From contig CP093831.1 of assembly GCA_033063855.1 (NCBI GenBank), forward strand, positions 25,172,001 through 25,236,000: DNA of 64,000 bases. Direction: 5' to 3'. This DNA is from Smittia aterrima (lineage: Eukaryota > Arthropoda > Insecta > Diptera > Chironomidae). Positions within the stretch are counted from its first letter, which is position 1. The number at the start of each line of letters is the position of its first letter. Under the pieces are notes generated by a model. It did no database searches. It saw only the letters and a list, made by a program, of their open reading frames with translations, and was not told where the DNA came from. Made by a program: the position numbers and the translations under genes. This document shows positions 59,264-64,000 of this stretch, piece by piece.

Positions 59264-60529
59264 ATGGAAGGAACCTCAGCATCATTGGTAACTATCGCGA
59301 ATAGCAACTTAAAGAGAAAAATAAAAAGAGAAGTTTCAAATAATGAACCTCAAAAGAAAATCTTGAAATTATCCGATCAACATAATTTAATTACAAAAAA
59401 ATTGGATCCTTTGGAATATTTCGCGCGGTTTCTTGGCATTCCTGAGATGATCCTTCAACATTTAAATTTGATAAAGATTTCAGAAGTTAGCCCAAGTTAC
59501 TACAATTTCATCGCATCATCAAAAGTTTTCATGAAGAAAATTAAAATTGTTTTTGATGAAAAACGTGTGTGGAAGCCAGAAGACTACAATTTGCTGATGA
59601 TTAGTTCGAGATCATATCAGAACGTTGAAGTCCGACGAAAGTTCCACGACGGAAGCAGAAGACGGGATGAAAAACGTTCTTACTTTATAAAGAGAAGACT
59701 TGATTTATGGAAATTTCTAGCATTAGCCGAATCATCAGTAGAAAGTCTGGCTGTCATTTGCAAAGGATGGGACTTTTATGATTCATCTTTAAATTTTGAA
59801 TCTTTCAAAGTTTTGAAGTTTCCAAAACTAAAACAAATGAAATTTCATCTTGACGACGGTTCTGATTTGAGCGTTGCTTTTGCCAGTTTGTTTATAAATG
59901 CAATTGCAGTCGAAAAACTTGAGTTTGAATGTGGCACTGAAATTGTTGACGAAGGAATTTCAACAAAAATGCTCGAAAAATTTGATAAGCTAACAAGTCT
60001 TAAGCTTATATCAACTAAAATGTTCGAAGACAAGTCTTGGAAACGATTTAATTTCAAGCTCAAGAGTTTGAAAATAAATTTAATAAGACACGTTGGTTGC
60101 GCCAACTTTCGAAACTTTCTTAAATCACAAAGCGATCATCTCGAAGAATTGAATATCGATGGTGGCTACGATAGAGAACTCTTTGACGTTATCATGAAAA
60201 TGCCAAAGCTTAAACGTCTTTGTATCCAGGAGAGTTGGCATTTGTCCGAGAATAATGTTCCAGCTAAAGTTTCAACTTCAATTACTGATCTGAAATTGAT
60301 TTATTGGATTTATTGGGACGGTCTAAATTTTTTACTGAAGTCAATGCCAAACGTGAGAAGACTCAGCATTTTCTCAATGAATCAAGAAAACTTTGAAACT
60401 TTGTTAGCAACGGGAAGAAAGTTTGAAGAATTGAAATATCACAATTTGATAGAAATTGATCCAGAGGCACTGACGGAAATAAGCGACAAGATATCGTTTA
60501 AGCCAGATTCCTTTTTCGATGACTTTTAA
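59264..60529 (+). CDS. F-box-like protein, second family, gene 2
   Basis: One coding exon encodes 421 residues after a 59-nt leader intron (59193-59251). The N-terminus is MEGTSASLVTIANSNLKRKI. The F-box-like part is FLGIPEMILQHLNLIKISEV and the LRR-like motifs are the same as gene 1 (FPKLKQMKFHL, FDKLTSLKLIS, MPKLKRLCIQESW, MPNVRRLSIFSMN). The exposed middle segments have diverged most. It is intact. It forms the second unit of a tandem repeat of about 2 kb that includes leader, gene and SR debris. Function is inferred only from the F-box/LRR layout. Confidence 0.75.
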   Translation: MEGTSASLVTIANSNLKRKIKREVSNNEPQKKILKLSDQHNLITKKLDPLEYFARFLGIPEMILQHLNLIKISEVSPSYYNFIASSKVFMKKIKIVFDEKRVWKPEDYNLLMISSRSYQNVEVRRKFHDGSRRRDEKRSYFIKRRLDLWKFLALAESSVESLAVICKGWDFYDSSLNFESFKVLKFPKLKQMKFHLDDGSDLSVAFASLFINAIAVEKLEFECGTEIVDEGISTKMLEKFDKLTSLKLISTKMFEDKSWKRFNFKLKSLKINLIRHVGCANFRNFLKSQSDHLEELNIDGGYDRELFDVIMKMPKLKRLCIQESWHLSENNVPAKVSTSITDLKLIYWIYWDGLNFLLKSMPNVRRLSIFSMNQENFETLLATGRKFEELKYHNLIEIDPEALTEISDKISFKPDSFFDDF

Positions 60530-60575
60530 AAGCCGAAAATAAAACAATTATTGTTTAAATATTTTCTATTTTCTG

Positions 60576-60710
60576 AGATGATCTTTCGACATTTCAATGG
60601 CAACGATTTGATAAAAATTTCAGATGTTAGCCCAAGCTTCTACAACTTCGAACGCTTCGTCAAACGTTCTTATGAAGAAGATCAAATTATTTTTTGAATA
60701 AAAATCGGCG
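60576..60710 (+). pseudogene. Remnant of a second-family F-box-like gene
   Basis: A short stretch reads EMIFRHFNGNDLIKISDVSP followed by a Phe-Tyr-Asn-Phe and, one frame away, ATGAAGAAGATCAAATTATT, equal to the MKKIKI part of the intact genes. Nothing else of the gene is left. Sequence after it (AAATTCTCGTTGTGTTTTAA, about 60724) matches 56730, the start of the tandem unit. Confidence 0.65.
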
Positions 60711-60841
60711 ACCAAGTAAAATAAATTCTCGTTGTGTTTTAAATTGAAAAACATCTCAAACTCTTCAAATGAAATATTATTCGAAAATGTATTATTCTTT
60801 GCAGAGAGATTAACACTCAGTGCTTGATTAATTAAATTACT

Positions 60842-63352
60842 TTAGTGAATCGAGCCATTCTGCGCACGGTAAAAAGCCTTAAGAATGAATTTGAATACAA
60901 AATAATCTATCAAAGTGTTCAACCATTCCATCGAGAACGCAAGAAGTGTTAATGTCAAACTTGTTGACCAAATCACGAATCCAGGCTCAAGCAAGATCAG
61001 GTTCAATACTTTTGGTTCATCATATTTCAAATTCTTTAACGTTATCGCATGAATTTGTCGTTCCTTTTCATCCTCAGTGAAATGTTTGATGATTCCCGCA
61101 GTGAAAAGCTGCTGAGACTTCAAATCAAAGATCCCGAAGTAATGATGGTGAGGTGCAAACTTAATTCCGCACATTGTGTTGTGTAGAACTTGTTTCCTTA
61201 ATCTGTCTTCAAAGTTTCCATTTGTCAATTTCGCAAGTGCCAACCGGTTTGCAGTATTCATTTGCAAAGCTCCTTTGAAATGAATTTTGAGAAAATTTTG
61301 ATAATCTGCTTCTATTCTCAATTTGACAATTCCTCTAAAAAAATTGACAAAAACAAAATCAAAATTAGTAAATTCCAAATTGAAAAGTATTTTTAGGGTT
61401 TTTCATCCGAAGCCCAAAACCTGGAATCTCCATACAAAAAGTCGATTGCTTGTGATTCGATTTTCTCGAGAACGGAAGCAGCTAGCTACTTTCTGTTTTT
61501 GCCATTTGGTTCTATTTATGGATGAGACGAAAACCTCCTTAGATGGACTTGATAGCTCAAGTGGTTCGGGCCCACGGGGCTGGAGTCTGGTGAGCTCCAT
61601 ACAAATTTTTCAAACTTTTTCGATTTATTCAGCTTTCTTAACATTTCCGATGACACTTCTTCACAAGAAATGTTCAGCGTGCTCAAACGAATGATTGGAT
61701 CTCAGAGCTGACCAGATATGAGTCCACCTTCGACCAGCGCCAAGTGAAACTTCTTTCCCTTTGAAGTTAGAGTTTTCATTTTTTCACATGAAATGATCTG
61801 CTGGTCATGACAAAGCAATAAATCTCAGAAAATCCAAGCTCCACACATTGGGTCCACCTCTGGTGAGCTCAAAGTGAAACTTCGGTAAACAAACCAAGTA
61901 AAATGTCCCCTGTAACCAGTTCATCCAGAGGATGAAAAACCCTACAGTAAGTTCGGTACGAACTGCTACTGCCACTTGTTACCTTTTTGTTATTTCCGAT
62001 TCAGGATAATGTTCCTTGTAAAAGTTTTGCATGTAGAACTCGTATTTCTGCTCGATCATCTCTTCGACAGTTTGAATCTCTGGTTTTGAAATATCTTTCT
62101 GCATGAACTCATACATTTTGCCTTGCCATGCCGTTCTGATGATCAAGCAGTATAAGATGAACAACATTGTCAAGAATCTCGCGAAGTTTCTTCTCGGCAA
62201 GATGACTTGTGAGATCCCGAAAAAGATTAGAAGTATGTTTAGTGAAGGCTCCAGAACATTCGACCCAATGATGAAATCTCTGGTCGATCGTTTCACGAAA
62301 TACAAAATCAGAATCGTCGCAAATGAAGCCACGAACGTTAATGCAATCAATGCCCAAGTGAAGAAGTCGAAAGGCATGATCAACTTTTCGTATTCAGAAT
62401 AGTTATCACTTGGTGGAACAGCCAGACGAATGGATTCGTAATTGACAGGCCAAGAAATAAAGTTTCTCTTCAAATTTTCTCTTAAGCCTAGTCGTTGTTT
62501 GTGCCTTAAGCTGTCCGCATCGTAACAACCTTCTTCTCGATAGAAGTTATCAAACTTTGATTCTGCCTTTCCATCCATTCGATATTGAAGATGGTTGCTC
62601 AAGCTGTTTACAATAACAAAAACAAAATCTGTTTTGATAAGAGGATAAGGAGAAGCAGTAAAATAAAGTTGACAATTGTGAAAGTTGTTTAGCTTTTCGA
62701 AAAGGAATTTCTCATTTTCCCATCCTCGCGTTAGTTTGCTGAACTTGTTGACTTCGATTAATTGCAATTCTCTGCATTTTCCAGGTGAAAACCAAACAAA
62801 AGTCATGAGCTTAATGAATTTCGCTTCTTCAACAAGAAAGTATTCGTATTGGATGCTGTTTTGTAAATACGATAGAAGACGGTCGGGTTTTTCTGTTTCT
62901 TTAGCCACGTCTAATGCCAATGACTTGATGTCTTCGATGTTTGCTCCTTGACAGTAGACGAAGAATTGCAGCGGTCGGTAATATTCGTTTGTCAGAATCA
63001 GTTTTTTGTTGAATTCGCGGAGCTTTTCAAATGAGTTGAAGGTCAAGAACACTGAAGTGTTGAGTTGAATTTCTTTATTGCCAATTTGAAGGTTCTGTAG
63101 TTTGAATGGCATTCCTTTCTTGTTCAAGTTTCTGAGCATCAGCCACGTCATCGTTTCTGAGTCGACGCCATAATTGTTGATGAACATTTGTGTCTCCAAT
63201 TGAAACAAATGTTTTGTGACGTTGTCAAAAGCCAATGACAGAGGATCCCATTTTTCTTTGGTGGCAGCCTCAACAGTCAATGACAATGAAATAACTTTTT
63301 CGCTGCTGGTTTGGAAAATTGCACTGACAAACAAAAATATTAAAGTTTTCAT
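60842..63352 (-). CDS. Divergent ionotropic receptor (IR)
   Basis: Minus-strand exons 63352-61983 and 61334-60842 join in phase to 620 residues. The start at 63352 is preferred over the in-frame ATG at 63370 because it begins a signal peptide (MKTLIFLFVSAIFQTSS). A long extracellular region ends in AVPPSDNYSEYEKLIMPFDF, the usual IR lead-in to the first membrane helix (FTWALIALTFVASFATILIL). The pore and second helix region follow (LNILLIFFGISQVILP.. and FLTMLFILYCLIIRTAWQGK). A ligand-binding S2 part precedes the last helix (GFVIWSTSLTLTLLAFSMEW). IRs are insect chemosensory ion channels derived from glutamate receptors; divergent ones often serve taste. The 648-nt intron carries a dispersed repeat. 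The orthologue is not identified. Confidence 0.82.
61394..61980. repeat. Dispersed repeat family, copy 2, in the IR intron
   Basis: AGGGTTTTTCATCC at 61394-61407 is repeated in inverted form near 61929-61943 (GGATGAAAAACCCT), so the element has short terminal inverted repeats. Parts match 1195-1380 and 63690-63790. Near 61547, TAGCTCAAGTGGTTC resembles a pol III A box, but no good B box was found. It fills most of the 648-nt intron of the ionotropic receptor. Confidence 0.6.
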
Positions 63353-63689
63353 TCCAACTCTTTCAATCAACAGCGAAGACAGAACTAAAAGTTTTTTTCT
63401 TCGACTAATTACATTTTTGTGTCTTATGTTGAAGAAAAGCGGTTTGTTCTTCGATTTCGTTCAATTAATTATTCAATAAAAAGGAGATCTAATCATATTG
63501 ATGGAACTTACGCTCTAGAGAGTTACAATACAATTTCTGAAAATCATTTATGTTAAACATCCAAAATAGTTTGAACATGTTCCACTGACGCCTTCTTAAA
63601 ACATTTCCCTTTCTCTCCTTGTTTTCTTTTTAACAATCAATTGAACCTAATTTCAGAAGGTAAATATCTCATCTATCGTCGAGAGTGTT

Positions 63690-63840
63690 CACATGAAATG
63701 GGCAGCTGGTCGAAACAAAGCAATAAATACCAGAAAATCCAAGCTTCACACATTGGATCCACCTCTGGTGTTACTTGTACTTTTTGGAGGTTTATGTTCG
63801 GGCCCCGAACTTCGGGGAAAAGGGTAGCTATACCAAAATT
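63690..63840. repeat. Dispersed repeat family, copy 3 (partial)
   Basis: AAGCAATAAATACCAGAAAA and CACACATTGGATCCACCTCT match 61817-61862 (AAGCAATAAATCTCAGAAAA, CACACATTGGGTCCACCTCT). A local hairpin, GTTCGGGCCCCGAAC, lies at about 63796-63810. The copy stops before the leader of the third F-box-like gene. Confidence 0.55.
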
Positions 63841-63973
63841 AGTTTTCAGATAAAATTTTCAGGTATGTGAACTTTCTGACCATTTGCTTCAGTTTACTCT
63901 CAACATTCGAAAAGGTAACAGCTCTCGTTAAAACTCTGGGGAATTTTTAAATTTATTTCAATTCCTATTTTAG

Positions 63974-64000
63974 ATGAACGTCAACATGGAAGGAACCTCA
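63974..64000 (+). CDS. F-box-like protein, second family, gene 3 (start only)
   Basis: After the shared leader intron (63915-63973) the window ends within MEGTS, the same first residues as the other two genes (ATG at 63986). Here the base change ATA to ATG at the exon start makes an additional in-frame ATG at 63974, so the product may begin MNVN-MEGTS. The rest lies outside the window. Confidence 0.65.

Noticed and set aside
61540..61600. tRNA-like or SINE head (TAGCTCAAGTGGTTC)
   Set aside because: The A-box resemblance is partial, and no good B box or cloverleaf could be drawn.
1..64000. CRISPR arrays, bacterial operons, rRNA or tRNA genes
   Set aside because: None seen; introns and gene families are those of an insect nuclear genome. 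I scanned by eye for tRNA B boxes and found no convincing one.

Overview
The window is nuclear DNA of an insect, most likely a nematoceran fly and plausibly a non-biting midge (Chironomidae). The support is very short GT-AG introns (mostly 50-70 nt), insect orthologues (Scm, an FKBP8/zonda-like protein, the zinc-finger factor ASCIZ, a divergent ionotropic receptor, a DUF1091 protein) and a crowd of small AT-rich DNA transposons. The species call is an inference.

Positions 1-27,400 hold a local array of F-box/leucine-rich-repeat genes, the presumed substrate receptors of SCF ubiquitin ligases. There are three subfamilies, named A, B and C here. A carries a basic C-terminal extension, B has only one intron, and C has an aspartate-rich tail. 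The order B-A-C occurs twice (2180-9096 and 13342-20885) with matching spacers, so a block of about 7 kb was duplicated; a third, broken block (A fragment then C) follows. The array is decaying and diversifying: a retroelement sits in one B gene with a 12-bp target duplication, an A/B chimera is joined at a frameshift, two fragments are plain pseudogenes, and one C tail is cut by a stop. Three unrelated items are embedded: a three-exon DUF1091 gene with a partial duplicate (minus strand, 11110-12274), a nine-exon SV2-like MFS transporter (21796-23730), and a TA-flanked 1.59-kb inverted-repeat element carrying a small three-exon gene (17324-18910). All eight array genes with a visible start share a promoter-like core 70-130 bp before the ATG.

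Positions 27,600-30,300 carry two compact housekeeping genes, FKBP8-like and NUDT18-like (minus). From 30.3 to 49.2 kb there is a gene-poor stretch whose only convincing gene is a single-coding-exon LRR transmembrane protein (39934-41118, minus). This stretch also holds a 1-kb foldback element with 356-bp arms and a candidate 9-bp target duplication.

Positions 49.2-56.6 kb are dense again: glycogen branching enzyme (plus), Polycomb-group Scm (minus), and ASCIZ/ATMIN with three TQT motifs (plus). From 56.7 kb to the end a second, unrelated-looking F-box-like family is arrayed: two full genes, a remnant, and a third copy leaving the window. SR-protein debris and a two-exon ionotropic receptor (minus) lie among them.

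Transposons are identified from terminal repeats, target duplications and comparison with paralogous sites inside the window; no database search was possible. Exon boundaries are inferred from GT-AG sites, reading-frame phase and agreement between paralogues.
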